Assembly: GCA_964648215.1 (NCBI GenBank)
Contig: CAZYMF010000027.1
Coordinates: 1 to 37,564 of the forward strand
Direction: 5' to 3'
DNA length: 37,564 bases
Source of the DNA: CAZYMF01 sp964648215
Lineage (GTDB): Bacteria > Desulfobacterota > Binatia > HRBIN30 > JACQVA1
Positions 15,680 through 24,596 of this stretch are shown here, in pieces. How positions within the stretch are numbered: position 1 is the stretch's first letter; each line of letters begins with the position of its first letter. The notes below the pieces were generated by a model. It made no database searches, had not been told where the DNA came from, and saw only the letters and a list, made by a program, of their open reading frames with translations. The position numbers were made by a program, and so were the translations under genes.

Positions 15680-17278
15680 CTACTGCGCCGACAGTGCTAC
15701 GACAAGCTCATTCCCCTCCTGCTCAATCCGATACTGCGCCGGCCGGCGCAGATCAATGACGACACGGGTCGTCGGCGGGTCGAAATCGGCGGCTGCGACC
15801 CGCACTTGTTCCACCAGCGAACCCGCGCCCGCTAGCTGTGTCGGCACCGGGCCCGGGCGGACGCCGGGAAGATCGACGTAGAGCCGATCGGCAATCTCGG
15901 GCCGAAAGGCGCTTGCCCGTGCCGGGCCGCTGGTCTCGATCACGATCGACGGGGTGTCCCCGTCGTCGCGGATGCGTACACCGACCAGAGTCGCGGTGCC
16001 ATCCGGCACCAGCTCCGCCAGCTTCTCGCGCCACAGATCGGCGCTCATCTCCGGAACCCGCTCACTGGCCACCACCCGCCACAGTGGACTGGGCTGCACG
16101 AAATCGCGCACCACTTGGTCGCCCTCGCGATGGAGCACGACGGTGTATTCGGGCGTCCCCACCAGGGCGAGGAAGTCGGGAGCGGGAACCTGCTGCAGCA
16201 CGCGCGCCGCCGCCTCCTTCCACTCGGCTGCCGGCGCGTAGGAGATGTCCTCCTGGATCAGCACCGGGGTGATCTGCGGCGTCACCAGCCGTGCCAGCTC
16301 GCTCAGATCCTCGTTGCGCAGCAGCACACAGCCCCGCGTCTCGCGGGGGCTGAAGGGGGAGCCCAGTCGATCGGAACCGTGCAGCCAGATGCCGTAGCCG
16401 CCGCGGTGCTCGCGCCGATCCCACAGATTCGGGTAGCTCAGCGGCAGCGCCAGCCGGCCGTAGATGTCGGGCAGCTGATCTCCCGGCAGGAGACCGGTGA
16501 CGAAGTACACGCCGTCGGGCGTCCGCTGGTCGTTGCGGCGGCGTTTTCGCCCCGTCTCGCGGCCCGTGGTGCAGGGATAGGTCTGCACCAGCCGCAACCC
16601 GCTCCCGTCGCGCTCGTAGAGGCGAGCGGTCTGCGTGTGCTTCTCGACCACGAGCGCATAGGGAGCGGCGGCGCTCAGCGCGATCTGCGGGACGAAGTCG
16701 GCGGCGTCCGGCCGGGAGGGAAGCGGCGAGCTCAGCAGCGCCTTCAGCTCGGGGGAAAGGGCGGCGGCCGCTGCCAAGCCCCGCACACGCTCGGCCAACG
16801 CCGGATCGGGCCGTCCGTGTCGTAACGCCTCCTGATACTCGGCCCACGCGCGGGCCAAGTGAAAATCGGCCAGGGTCGTGCGCGCCGCCGGTTGCAGCTG
16901 CGCCGCGCGCTCGAAGGCCGCCTCGGCGCCGGGTTGATCTCCCGCCGCGGCGCGCACGTAACCGAGCAGGCGCTGGTTGCGCGCCACGCCCGGCTCCAGG
17001 CGCACGGCCTCTTCCGCGGCCGCCACCGAACGTTCGATATCGCGGTGACGGAATAGCCACGCGGCCAGCTCGGCAAACCCTTCCGGCTGCAATGGCCGGT
17101 CGCGAATGAGCGCGAGCGCATGCGCCGGTTCGTCCGTTTGATCCGCCGACGCCGGCCTGGCGATCACCAGCGAAACGATTGCGACCAGCGACAGAGCTAT
17201 GAGGCTGCCCACGGCGCCGGTTCTCGCGCCGCCACACACGCACTGCCTGTGCCAAAGTCCGTTTCTACCAGCGACCAT
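15680..17278 (-). CDS. TPR L,D-transpeptidase with C-terminal AMIN domain
   Basis: A 532-residue envelope enzyme. A membrane/signal segment (about 21-45, IALSLVAIVSLVIARPASA) precedes TPR-like helices (about 60-170). A YkuD L,D-transpeptidase domain follows: YALVVEKHTQTARLYER, YPCTTGRETG, TPDGVYFVTG, GIWLHGSD and ETRGCVLLRNEDL, with the catalytic cysteine in RGCVLL. The C-terminus (EQVRVAAADFDPPTTRVVID) looks like an AMIN domain. It should form 3-3 cross-links or attach proteins to peptidoglycan, with AMIN tethering it to the wall. The usual SHGC motif reads TRGC. An alternative GTG start at 17305 has AGGAG ten bases upstream, so the N-terminus may be nine residues longer. Confidence 0.85.
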   Translation of the reverse strand: MVAGRNGLWHRQCVCGGARTGAVGSLIALSLVAIVSLVIARPASADQTDEPAHALALIRDRPLQPEGFAELAAWLFRHRDIERSVAAAEEAVRLEPGVARNQRLLGYVRAAAGDQPGAEAAFERAAQLQPAARTTLADFHLARAWAEYQEALRHGRPDPALAERVRGLAAAAALSPELKALLSSPLPSRPDAADFVPQIALSAAAPYALVVEKHTQTARLYERDGSGLRLVQTYPCTTGRETGRKRRRNDQRTPDGVYFVTGLLPGDQLPDIYGRLALPLSYPNLWDRREHRGGYGIWLHGSDRLGSPFSPRETRGCVLLRNEDLSELARLVTPQITPVLIQEDISYAPAAEWKEAAARVLQQVPAPDFLALVGTPEYTVVLHREGDQVVRDFVQPSPLWRVVASERVPEMSADLWREKLAELVPDGTATLVGVRIRDDGDTPSIVIETSGPARASAFRPEIADRLYVDLPGVRPGPVPTQLAGAGSLVEQVRVAAADFDPPTTRVVIDLRRPAQYRIEQEGNELVVALSAQ

Positions 17279-17396
17279 TAGGAAGGGAAGAGCGATCCCC
17301 CTCACCTGCTCATGTCTCCTATATCGGTTCCCGTCGTCGCGATTCAACACCAAAGTGGCAGGCTGTGCGGGCAGCGCGGCTCGGTTACGGAGACGC

Positions 17397-18713
17397 TCAG
17401 CGACGCGAGGCGACCACGACCGGAGCGGGTTCGTGCGCGTCGCTCGTGGTCGGCCACAGCAAGCGCTGCGGCCACGGCCGCCGGGAAGATCCATTGGACG
17501 CGGAGGACTGCTGCGATCGTTCTTGCACGGCCGGCAGGCGAATCGTGATGGTGGTGCCGTGGCCGGGTGTACTGTCGGCCGTGACCTGGCCGCCGTGACC
17601 CTCGACGATTGCCTTGACGATGAACAGCCCAAAGCCGGTGCCCTCACGGCTGCGGCGGGCCCGACGGTGATACTTCTCGAAGAGCGTGGGCAAGTCCTGC
17701 GGTGAAATCCCCGGGCCGTCATCGCGGACCGTCAGCACCAGCTCGTTCCCGCTCTGTCGGATTGCCGCCTCCACGTGTCCGCCCGACGGCGTGTACTTGA
17801 TGGCGTTGTCGAGGATGTTGGAGATCGCGCGCTCCATTTGTACGGTGTCGAGGTTCACCGGCGGTAGACCGGGCTCGCAGGAGAATCTGAGCGTCGTCTT
17901 CTTCAGATCGCCGGCGCTCCGCGCGAACGTGATCGCGGTCTCCGCCACCCTTTCCAGACTCTCCGGGCTGCGCAGTAACGTCAGGGCATCGGCATCGATG
18001 CGCGCGGCGCTGAGCAGATTGTGCGACAGCGCGATCACGTGACCGGCGCTGACATAGATGCGGCGGACGAACTGCGCCTGGTCGTCGCCGAGCGGGCCGG
18101 CGTTGCCGTCGAGGAGCAGCTCCGCGATCGACTGGATCACCGCCAGCGGGTTCTTGAGGTCGTGGCTGACCGCCGACACGAACTCCACCCGCAACCGCTC
18201 GCGCGACTCCGCCTCGTTCTCCACCAGGTGCCCGAAGAAGAGCGCAACCACGAGCAGAAAAGGGATTCGCAGCAGATAACCTTCACGCAACAGGTGGTTG
18301 AAGTCGACGAAGGACGAAACCGTGGACAGGTGAACCACGCTCGCGACCACGGCGGCCCCGACCACCAGGCCCAACCGCTCGGTCAACGCGCCCAGGAACA
18401 GAACCAGAAAGTACAGCAGGAAGAAGTCGCTCGACACGTTCGCCGTCAGCGCCAATCCCAGGCAGATCGCCGCGGTGTCGAACAGCACCAAGCCCGCATC
18501 CACGGCGAGGCGGCGACGCCAGCGCGGCAATAGCTCGCTCAACACCACGTTGGAGCCGAAGTAGAGGGCGACAAACAGAGCGACGCTGGGCGGCGTGGAA
18601 CCGAGCGGACGGCTGAACAGCATCAAGTAGGCCGTGGCGATGATGAGTACCCACCGCAGCAAGAGAATCGTCTGGATTCTTCTCGTTTCACCGGCGGGTT
18701 GGGATGCAGGCAT
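17397..18713 (-). CDS. Membrane sensor histidine kinase
   Basis: A 438-residue kinase with about six hydrophobic segments in the first 180 residues (ILLLRWVLIIATAYLMLFSR, then FFLLYFLVLFLGALTERLGL). HisKA follows, with the phosphorylated histidine in FVSAVSHDLKNPLAVIQSIA, and a HATPase_c domain with N box NILDNAIKYTPSGG, G1 DDGPGIS and G2 GTGFGLFIVKAIVEG. There is no periplasmic sensor domain of size, so it probably senses something within the membrane. No response regulator gene is adjacent; the next gene on the same strand is the L,D-transpeptidase, 118 bases downstream, suggesting an envelope link. The start at 18713 has only a weak ribosome site and the frame is open upstream to 18926. 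Confidence 0.87.
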   Translation of the reverse strand: MPASQPAGETRRIQTILLLRWVLIIATAYLMLFSRPLGSTPPSVALFVALYFGSNVVLSELLPRWRRRLAVDAGLVLFDTAAICLGLALTANVSSDFFLLYFLVLFLGALTERLGLVVGAAVVASVVHLSTVSSFVDFNHLLREGYLLRIPFLLVVALFFGHLVENEAESRERLRVEFVSAVSHDLKNPLAVIQSIAELLLDGNAGPLGDDQAQFVRRIYVSAGHVIALSHNLLSAARIDADALTLLRSPESLERVAETAITFARSAGDLKKTTLRFSCEPGLPPVNLDTVQMERAISNILDNAIKYTPSGGHVEAAIRQSGNELVLTVRDDGPGISPQDLPTLFEKYHRRARRSREGTGFGLFIVKAIVEGHGGQVTADSTPGHGTTITIRLPAVQERSQQSSASNGSSRRPWPQRLLWPTTSDAHEPAPVVVASRR

Positions 18714-19186
18714 CGACCTAACACGTGAGCCCGCCGCTCGCCGCCCGGCGTTGGAACATTGGCGGCAGCCGACACAGCGTGGCGGGGCTCGGCAGTCTTT
18801 CTGCAAGACGAGCAGAGCACGGATCATGCCGAATCTCGTGCCGCGGTGGCTCCGACAGGAGGCGACATCCGGGTGCTCTGTCGCCACGATTGCGACCACG
18901 AAAGTTGCGCCGTGCGCCTCCCGCACCGTGAATTAATCGAAGCAGTCCAACACCTTGGGCTGCGCCCCGCGGGTAGGTGGGGGAGCGGTCGGGATCAGCT
19001 GCACACGTGTCGATCGGCATCGGGTTGGCGCTAGTCCAACCGATGCTCACCCCGGTAGGGGATAGGATGCTGTGCTCGAAGCCTACTCATCTGCCACCCC
19101 GGGGCGCATACCGTTGCCCGTGGACTTGGCCCGCGATCGCCGCTAGTCAGCTCGTAGGCAAATCAAGGCCGCGACAGGATGAGAAC
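18714..19186. other. 473-bp divergent intergenic region with hairpins
   Basis: The region lies between the divergently transcribed kinase and second amidase. I see no convincing gene: the short frames here lack ribosome sites and family motifs. A near-perfect inverted repeat occupies 19018-19045 (CATCGGGTTGG with CCAACCGATG, one bulged G, loop CGCTAGT). Right after it CCCC-GGTA-GGGG can pair. No T-run follows, so a regulatory or leader structure is as likely as a terminator. The stretch near 18930 (GTGAATTAATCG) is locally AT-richer and may hold promoter elements, but no clear -35/-10 pair can be named. Confidence 0.5.
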
Positions 19187-20596
19187 GTGATCTGCTTTCT
19201 CCCCGCCAGCGAGATCGCCCGGCGCATCCACGCCCGGGAGATCTCGGCCCGTGAGGTCATGGAGGCGCACCTCGCGCAGATCCAGCGCCTCAATCCCAAG
19301 CTCAACGCCATCGTCACCCTGCTCCCCGAGCAAGCGTTGCAGCAGGCAAGCGCCGCGGACGAGAGACAGGCGCGCGGCGAGGAGATCGGGCCGCTGCACG
19401 GCTTGCCGATCGCCCACAAGGACTTGGTGCTGACCAAGGGCATCCGCACCACCTTCGGCTCGCCCCTGTTGCGGGACTTCGTCCCGGATCAGGACGCTCT
19501 CATCGTCGAGCGGCTGCGCGGCGCCGGCGCCATCACCATCGGCAAGACCAACACGCCCGAGTTCGGCGCCGGCTCGCAGACCTACAACGAAGTGTTCGGC
19601 GCCACGCGGAATCCCTACGATCTCGCCAAGACCTGCGGCGGAAGCAGCGGCGGAGCCGCCGTCGCCCTCGCCTGCGGCATGATCCCGATCGCCGACGGCA
19701 GCGATATGGGCGGCTCGCTGCGCAACCCGGCGAGCTTCTGCAACGTCGTCGGCCTCCGCCCCTCGCCGGGGCGGGTGCCGACGTGGCCGGCCCAGGTGGG
19801 CTGGTTCCCCCTCTCCGTCGACGGGCCGATGGCTCGCACGGTGGCCGACGTGGCGCTGCTGCTCAGCGCCATGGCCGGCCCCGACCCGCGCTCGCCCATT
19901 GCCATCAGCGAGCCGGGCTCTGTCTTTGCCCGCCCGCTCGACCGCGACTTCAAGGGAGTCCGCCTCGCCTGGAGCCGCGACCTCGACGGTTTGCCGGTCG
20001 ATCCGCGGGTGACCGCCGCCCTCGACGCGCAGCGCCACGTCTTCGCGGATCTCGGCTGCAGCGTCGAGGACAAGGAGCCCGATTTCAGTGGCGCCGACGA
20101 GGCCTTCAAGGTCTGGCGCGCCTGGAACGTGGAGCTGCTGCTGCGCGGCGCGTATCAGTCGCGGCGCGAGCTCCTGAAAGACACCATCGTCTGGAACCTC
20201 GAGCAGGGCCGCGCTCTCACCGGGCCGCAGATCGGTGACGCCGAACGCGCCCGGACCGCTCTCTACCACCGCCTGCGCGAGCTGATGGAGACCTACGAGT
20301 TTCTCCTGCTGCCGGTGAGCCAGGTGCCGCCGTTCGCCGTCGAGCAGCCCTACGTCACCGCGATCAACGGGGTGAAGATGGAGACGTACATCGACTGGAT
20401 GAAGTCGTGCTACTTCATCTCGGCCGTCGGCCTGCCGGCCATCTCCGTGCCGTGCGGCTTCACCGCCGAAGGCCTACCCATCGGCCTGCAGATCGTCGGC
20501 CGCCACCACGACGACTTCGGCGTCCTGCAGCTGGCCTACGCCTTCGAGCAGGCGACGGGGGTGGGCCGGCGGCGACCGCCGGTGGTGAACGCGTGA
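19187..20596 (+). CDS. Amidase signature family hydrolase (second copy)
   Basis: A 469-residue Ser-cisSer-Lys amidase: K78 in LPIAHKDLVLTKG, cis-S153 in CGGSSGGAAVA and nucleophile S177 in DGSDMGGSLRNP, again with the standard 24-residue spacing. Overall it is clearly diverged from the amidase at 3.8 kb (for example the DMGGS rather than DGGGS nucleophile elbow), so it is not a recent duplicate. GTG 19187, six bases after GGATGA, is the only start close to the conserved N-terminus; the frame is open further up but without conserved sequence. No signal peptide. Its stop overlaps the GTG of a small exported protein. The substrate cannot be predicted. Confidence 0.88.
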   Translation: MICFLPASEIARRIHAREISAREVMEAHLAQIQRLNPKLNAIVTLLPEQALQQASAADERQARGEEIGPLHGLPIAHKDLVLTKGIRTTFGSPLLRDFVPDQDALIVERLRGAGAITIGKTNTPEFGAGSQTYNEVFGATRNPYDLAKTCGGSSGGAAVALACGMIPIADGSDMGGSLRNPASFCNVVGLRPSPGRVPTWPAQVGWFPLSVDGPMARTVADVALLLSAMAGPDPRSPIAISEPGSVFARPLDRDFKGVRLAWSRDLDGLPVDPRVTAALDAQRHVFADLGCSVEDKEPDFSGADEAFKVWRAWNVELLLRGAYQSRRELLKDTIVWNLEQGRALTGPQIGDAERARTALYHRLRELMETYEFLLLPVSQVPPFAVEQPYVTAINGVKMETYIDWMKSCYFISAVGLPAISVPCGFTAEGLPIGLQIVGRHHDDFGVLQLAYAFEQATGVGRRRPPVVNA

Positions 20597-21066
20597 TCCG
20601 GCCGGCGCTATTGCTCGTCCTGGTCATCCTGCTCGCCGCGCCGCTGGCGTGCTCGCGCAAGCCCGAGTCGCCCGAGACGCGCCTGCGCGCCCTGGTCTCG
20701 CAGGCCGAGGTTGCCGCCGAAGCCAAGGATCTCGGGGCGCTGAAGCCGCTGATCTCGCCGAGCTACGGCGACCGGTTGGGGCAGAACCGGCAAGCGATCA
20801 TGCGCCTGCTCGCCTATTACTTCCTGCACAACGAGTCGATTCACCTGCTCACGCGCGTGCACGAAATTTCCTTTCCCGAGCCCAAGCGCGCCGAGCTGAC
20901 GGTGCTCGTGGCCATGGCCGGTCGCCCGATTCCGCGCGTGGAAGACCTGGCGGGAATGCGGGCGGATCTCTATCGCTTCGACCTCGTCGCCGCCGACGAA
21001 GGTACGGGAGACTGGAAGGTCGTCCGCGCCGCCTGGCGGCCGGCCGAGCTGACGGACTTTCTTTGA
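20593..21066 (+). CDS. Small exported protein, possible lipoprotein
   Basis: A 157-residue protein beginning VIRPALLLVLVILLAAPLAC followed by SRKPESPETRLRALV. The hydrophobic leader ends at a cysteine, suggesting lipid attachment, although the residues before it (APLA-C) are a poor lipobox. The mature part (RLRALVSQAEVAAEAKDLGA, LISPSYGD, WKVVRAAWRPAEL) has the layout of an NTF2/SnoaL-like fold, with a conserved-looking tryptophan pair near the end. GTG overlaps the amidase stop (GTGA), so translation is coupled to a cytoplasmic enzyme. No specific function is recognised. Confidence 0.75.
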   Translation: MIRPALLLVLVILLAAPLACSRKPESPETRLRALVSQAEVAAEAKDLGALKPLISPSYGDRLGQNRQAIMRLLAYYFLHNESIHLLTRVHEISFPEPKRAELTVLVAMAGRPIPRVEDLAGMRADLYRFDLVAADEGTGDWKVVRAAWRPAELTDFL

Positions 21067-21126
21067 CGCGCTAACGCTTCTCGACCGGTGCCCGCCGTGG
21101 TAGGCGTGGGCCGAGCGGAGGAGGCG

Positions 21127-21972
21127 ATGGCACGCGCAACCGAGGTGCTTCTCGACGGGTTGGTGTTCGGCGAAGGACCGCGCTGGCACGACGGCCGGCT
21201 GTGGTTCTCCGACATGCACGCGCTCCAGGTGATGCGCGTCGGCCTGGACGGCCATGCCGAGACGATCGTCGAGGTGCCGGGCTCGCCATCGGGTCTCGGC
21301 TGGCTGCCCGACGGGCGCCTGCTGGTGGTGTCGATGAACGATCGCCGCCTGCTGCGCCTGGATCCCGACGGCCTCCACGAGGTGGCCGACCTCGGCCGTC
21401 TCGCCTCGTATCACTGCAACGACATGGTGGTCGACGGTGCCGGGCGCGCGTACATCGGCAACTTCGGCTTCGACCTGCACGCCTCGCAGCCGTACTCGGC
21501 GGCCGAGCTCATCCTCGTCGAGCCCGACGGCCAGGCGCGCATCGTCGCCGCCGACCTGGCCTTTCCCAACGGCACGGTCATCACCCCCGAAGGCCGGACG
21601 CTTATCGTGGGCGAGTCTTTCGGCGCGCGCCTGACGGCGTTCGACATCATGGCCGACGGATCGCTGACCGGGCGGCGGCTGTGGGCGCAGCTCGACGGCG
21701 CCGTGCCCGACGGCATCTGTCTCGACGCCGAGGGCGCGATCTGGGTGGCCTCGCCGCTCAGTGCCGAGGTGCTGCGCGTGCGCGAGGGTGGCGAAGTGAC
21801 GCGTCGGATCCCGGTGGAGACGCAGGCCTTCGCCTGCATGCTCGGCGGACCGGACCGGCGCACGCTGTTCATCCTCACCGCCGGTAGCTCCGACCCCGAC
21901 GAGTGTCGCAAGAATCGCAACGGCCGCATCGAGATGGCCCACGTCGACGTTCCCGGCGCCGGTTGGCCGTGA
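21127..21972 (+). CDS. SMP-30/gluconolactonase family hydrolase
   Basis: A 281-residue six-bladed beta-propeller of the SMP-30/gluconolactonase/LRE family. Family features are the N-terminal metal-ligand region LVFGEGPRWHDGRLWFSDMH, then NDMVVDGAGRAYIGNFGFD, LAFPNGTVITPEGRTLIVGE and VPDGICLDAEGAIWVASPLS. Glu, Asn and Asp in these segments normally bind the divalent metal. Such enzymes open sugar or other lactones. The ATG at 21127 follows GGAGG by three to four bases, which decides it over the frame's first ATG at 21088. It may be cotranscribed with the two genes upstream (60-base gap). The true lactone is unknown. Confidence 0.88.
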   Translation: MARATEVLLDGLVFGEGPRWHDGRLWFSDMHALQVMRVGLDGHAETIVEVPGSPSGLGWLPDGRLLVVSMNDRRLLRLDPDGLHEVADLGRLASYHCNDMVVDGAGRAYIGNFGFDLHASQPYSAAELILVEPDGQARIVAADLAFPNGTVITPEGRTLIVGESFGARLTAFDIMADGSLTGRRLWAQLDGAVPDGICLDAEGAIWVASPLSAEVLRVREGGEVTRRIPVETQAFACMLGGPDRRTLFILTAGSSDPDECRKNRNGRIEMAHVDVPGAGWP

Positions 21973-22008
21973 CCGCATCGGAGGACGACGCAGGAAGCGG
22001 CTGATACC

Positions 22009-22028
22009 GGCGGCCCCCGGATGCCGCC
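22009..22028. terminator. Candidate hairpin between convergent genes
   Basis: GGCGGC (22009-22014) pairs with GCCGCC (22023-22028) around an 8-base loop, directly before the stop codon of the minus-strand acylase gene and 37 bases after the lactonase stop. There is no T-run, so confidence is low. Confidence 0.35.
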
Positions 22029-24512
22029 TTATCGACGCTCCCTCGGCGGATCGATCACCACGCGCTCGACCACGTCGGGGACCTCCCCGGCCGGGCACAA
22101 CGCCGAGCGAAAGTACTCGAAGCGCCGCCACGGCTCGGTGAGGTTGGCAAAGTAGGCCGAAGCGATATCGCCGCTCGGACCGGAGGAGTGCGCGAACCAC
22201 GCCTCGTCGGGTCGCGCGAGGTCACAGATGAAACGGCTGGACGCGCCGACGAAGGGACGCAAGCCGCCGCCCATCGGGATCGGTACCGACGGGCTCACCG
22301 TGTACATGTCGCCGGGAAACGGCGCTTCGAGGGCACGGAAGAGACGGCCGATCCCCGGAACCTCGCCGAGCAACGTGCCGAGCCGGATCTTCTGGAAGTG
22401 TCCCCATTGCCACCGCGCCGGGTCCTCGCCGCAACGCGCGACGACACGCTCGACCGCGGCCGCGAACGCTTCGCCCGCCAGCCGCGCCAGCGACTTGCCA
22501 CTGAGGCGCTCGAGGTCCGCGCGCAGGGGATCCTCCTCGTCGAGGAGCAGACGCTGCGTGCGCGCGACGCCCCGGCGGCTGCCGAGATAGCGCGCTCCGA
22601 TCGTCGGGCCGAGCAGCGCGTCGCACACCCGTCGCGCCAGCGCCTGCTGCGTGAAGGCGAACAGGGGCGCCCCCGCCGACTCGCACGGGAAGTCGCCCGG
22701 CCAAGCGGCCAGCACCTCGCGCGCCCGTTGCTGCACGGGGGTCGCGGCCGGCTCGGTGCCGAGCAGCCGGAGCAGTGCGTCGCGCACCGGCGGGCCGTAG
22801 TCGCTGCCGAGATCGCGCTGCAGCTCCATGCAGCTCTCGACCGAGTGCGTCGGGCGCTGCGCCAGGAAGGCAGCGATCCGATCGTGGCGGTGGCGCGGCT
22901 CGACGTGGATCGCAGTGGTGGCGATGCGATAGTTGTCGGGATCCACGATCGAGTTGGCGGAGTTGACGAAGCCGCGCTCCGGGTTCTGGATCTTGGGCAT
23001 GTCGCCGAACGGGACGAAGCCGTCCCACTGCGCGCTCGGGTCTTGCGCGTCACGGACGAACAGCCCGTCGCCCTGCCGCCGCGGCAGTCGGCCGAACGGC
23101 TCCCACGCGATGGGCCCGTCCTTGTGACCGTAGACGTGGTTGAAGTCGAACGGGCCCTCGTTGATGCGCGCGAGAGCGCTCCGGTGCTCGGCCACGGTCT
23201 GCGACGCGGCGAGATCGAGGTAGCCGTCGAAGTAGCTCGCCAGATCGGACGGCACCACCCGTACGGCCAGATCCGTACCGTCGTGATGCTTCCAGTCGGG
23301 ATAGATCACGCCGTGCTCGCAACTCTCCCACTCGATGTGGACCTCGCGGCCGAAGCGGACCCGGCGGCGTTCGTGGTGGCGCGCGATGACACCCGTGCCG
23401 GCGACGGTGCGATAACGAGTCGCATCGCCCCGCACGCGGTGGACGCGGTAGAGGTCCCAACCATCGCGGTACGCCGTGGTCACGCCCCAGGCGAGGTAGC
23501 TGTTGTGGCCGAAGCCGAACACCGGGCAACCCAGCATCAGGCCGCCCTGGACGCGGTAGCGCGGGCACTCGAGGTGCGCGTGATGCCAGAAGGTCGGCAG
23601 CGGAAACAGGGGCACGTGCGGATCGTTGGCCACGATCGGCGCGCCCGACTGCGAGCGCGCGGCGCCGATCACCCAGTTGTTGCTCCCGCCCGCGGGGAGA
23701 TGGAGGGGGGGCTCGGGCTCGGCACCCTCGATCGCGGCGTAGCTCGTCGGCGCGTTTTCCCAGGGGGCTTCGGGGAAGAAGCGGCGCGCAGCGGCATCGC
23801 CGAGATGGCCGCGGATGGCGTCGAAGTTGAGCTCGACCTCGAGCGGCCCCAACGCGATCGTGAACGCGCAGGTGCGGGCGAGCAGCAGAGCGTCGGCGGG
23901 CCGCCACGGGCGCACCGCGCCGAGAAGCAGGTACTCCGGCGGATAGACGCCGCCCATCGCCCGCAACCCCGCGTTGATGCCGCGGGCGTAGGCTTCGAGG
24001 CAAGCGCGCCCGCGCTCGCTCACGCGTTCGAAATCGCGCTCGCTCTGCGCTTCGAAGCCGAGAGGTCGAATGAACGCGTCGAGATCGCGAATCCCCTTGC
24101 CACGCAGGGCCGCTCCGGCCGGCACGCGCAAGCTGCCGACGAGGTCGCACAGCCGTCCGGCGCCCAGGTGGCGCGTGACGTCGAGGAGGACGAAGCGGTC
24201 GGCCGCCTGCAGATAGCCGAGCGCGGCGTAGAGATCCGGTTCCTGCGCGGCGTAGATGTGCGGTATCCCGCGGGCGTCACGCGCGATCTCGAGGCGCCCG
24301 GCCATCGGCGGGAGGAGGCCCGCTCGCAACGGCGGATGGCTCGCGGCGCGCGGCGGCCGCAGGACGGCGCCAATGGTGCGTGCCAGGATGGCCAAGCGGC
24401 GCTTGGCGGGCAGAGAAGGCGTCGTCGCTGTCGCGGGTACGGTCACGGTGTCGGGCTCGCAGGAAGAGCAACGCCGTTCAACTAGCGCGGGCGGCCGATC
24501 CTTGTCGAGCAT
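22029..24512 (-). CDS. Penicillin acylase family (Ntn) amidohydrolase
   Basis: An approximately 827-residue precursor of the penicillin/cephalosporin acylase family. Its N-terminal part has RDARGIPHIYA and LGYLQAADRFVLLDVTRHLG, typical of the alpha chain. The autoprocessing site is GGSNNWVIG with nucleophile S277, which becomes the N-terminus of the beta chain; ANDPHVPLFPLPTFWHHAHL follows as expected. These enzymes hydrolyse beta-lactams, acyl-homoserine lactones or other N-acyl amides. No signal peptide is visible, although many relatives are periplasmic. The start is uncertain: ATG 24512 is used here, but GTG 24446 or ATG 24305 are also in frame and none has a good ribosome site. It is divergent from the HCCA-isomerase gene. 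Confidence 0.87.
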   Translation of the reverse strand: MLDKDRPPALVERRCSSCEPDTVTVPATATTPSLPAKRRLAILARTIGAVLRPPRAASHPPLRAGLLPPMAGRLEIARDARGIPHIYAAQEPDLYAALGYLQAADRFVLLDVTRHLGAGRLCDLVGSLRVPAGAALRGKGIRDLDAFIRPLGFEAQSERDFERVSERGRACLEAYARGINAGLRAMGGVYPPEYLLLGAVRPWRPADALLLARTCAFTIALGPLEVELNFDAIRGHLGDAAARRFFPEAPWENAPTSYAAIEGAEPEPPLHLPAGGSNNWVIGAARSQSGAPIVANDPHVPLFPLPTFWHHAHLECPRYRVQGGLMLGCPVFGFGHNSYLAWGVTTAYRDGWDLYRVHRVRGDATRYRTVAGTGVIARHHERRRVRFGREVHIEWESCEHGVIYPDWKHHDGTDLAVRVVPSDLASYFDGYLDLAASQTVAEHRSALARINEGPFDFNHVYGHKDGPIAWEPFGRLPRRQGDGLFVRDAQDPSAQWDGFVPFGDMPKIQNPERGFVNSANSIVDPDNYRIATTAIHVEPRHRHDRIAAFLAQRPTHSVESCMELQRDLGSDYGPPVRDALLRLLGTEPAATPVQQRAREVLAAWPGDFPCESAGAPLFAFTQQALARRVCDALLGPTIGARYLGSRRGVARTQRLLLDEEDPLRADLERLSGKSLARLAGEAFAAAVERVVARCGEDPARWQWGHFQKIRLGTLLGEVPGIGRLFRALEAPFPGDMYTVSPSVPIPMGGGLRPFVGASSRFICDLARPDEAWFAHSSGPSGDIASAYFANLTEPWRRFEYFRSALCPAGEVPDVVERVVIDPPRERR

Positions 24513-24596
24513 TTTGCCGGGGGGGAGCGACCGCTCTTGCATGACCGGTGGCATCGCCGCAGGATGCCGGCAGTGACGATTGTTTTGGGGGGCCGC

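Noticed and set aside
18718..19050. Several 65-110 codon frames in the kinase-amidase gap
   Set aside because: They overlap each other on both strands, have no ribosome sites and show no conserved motifs.
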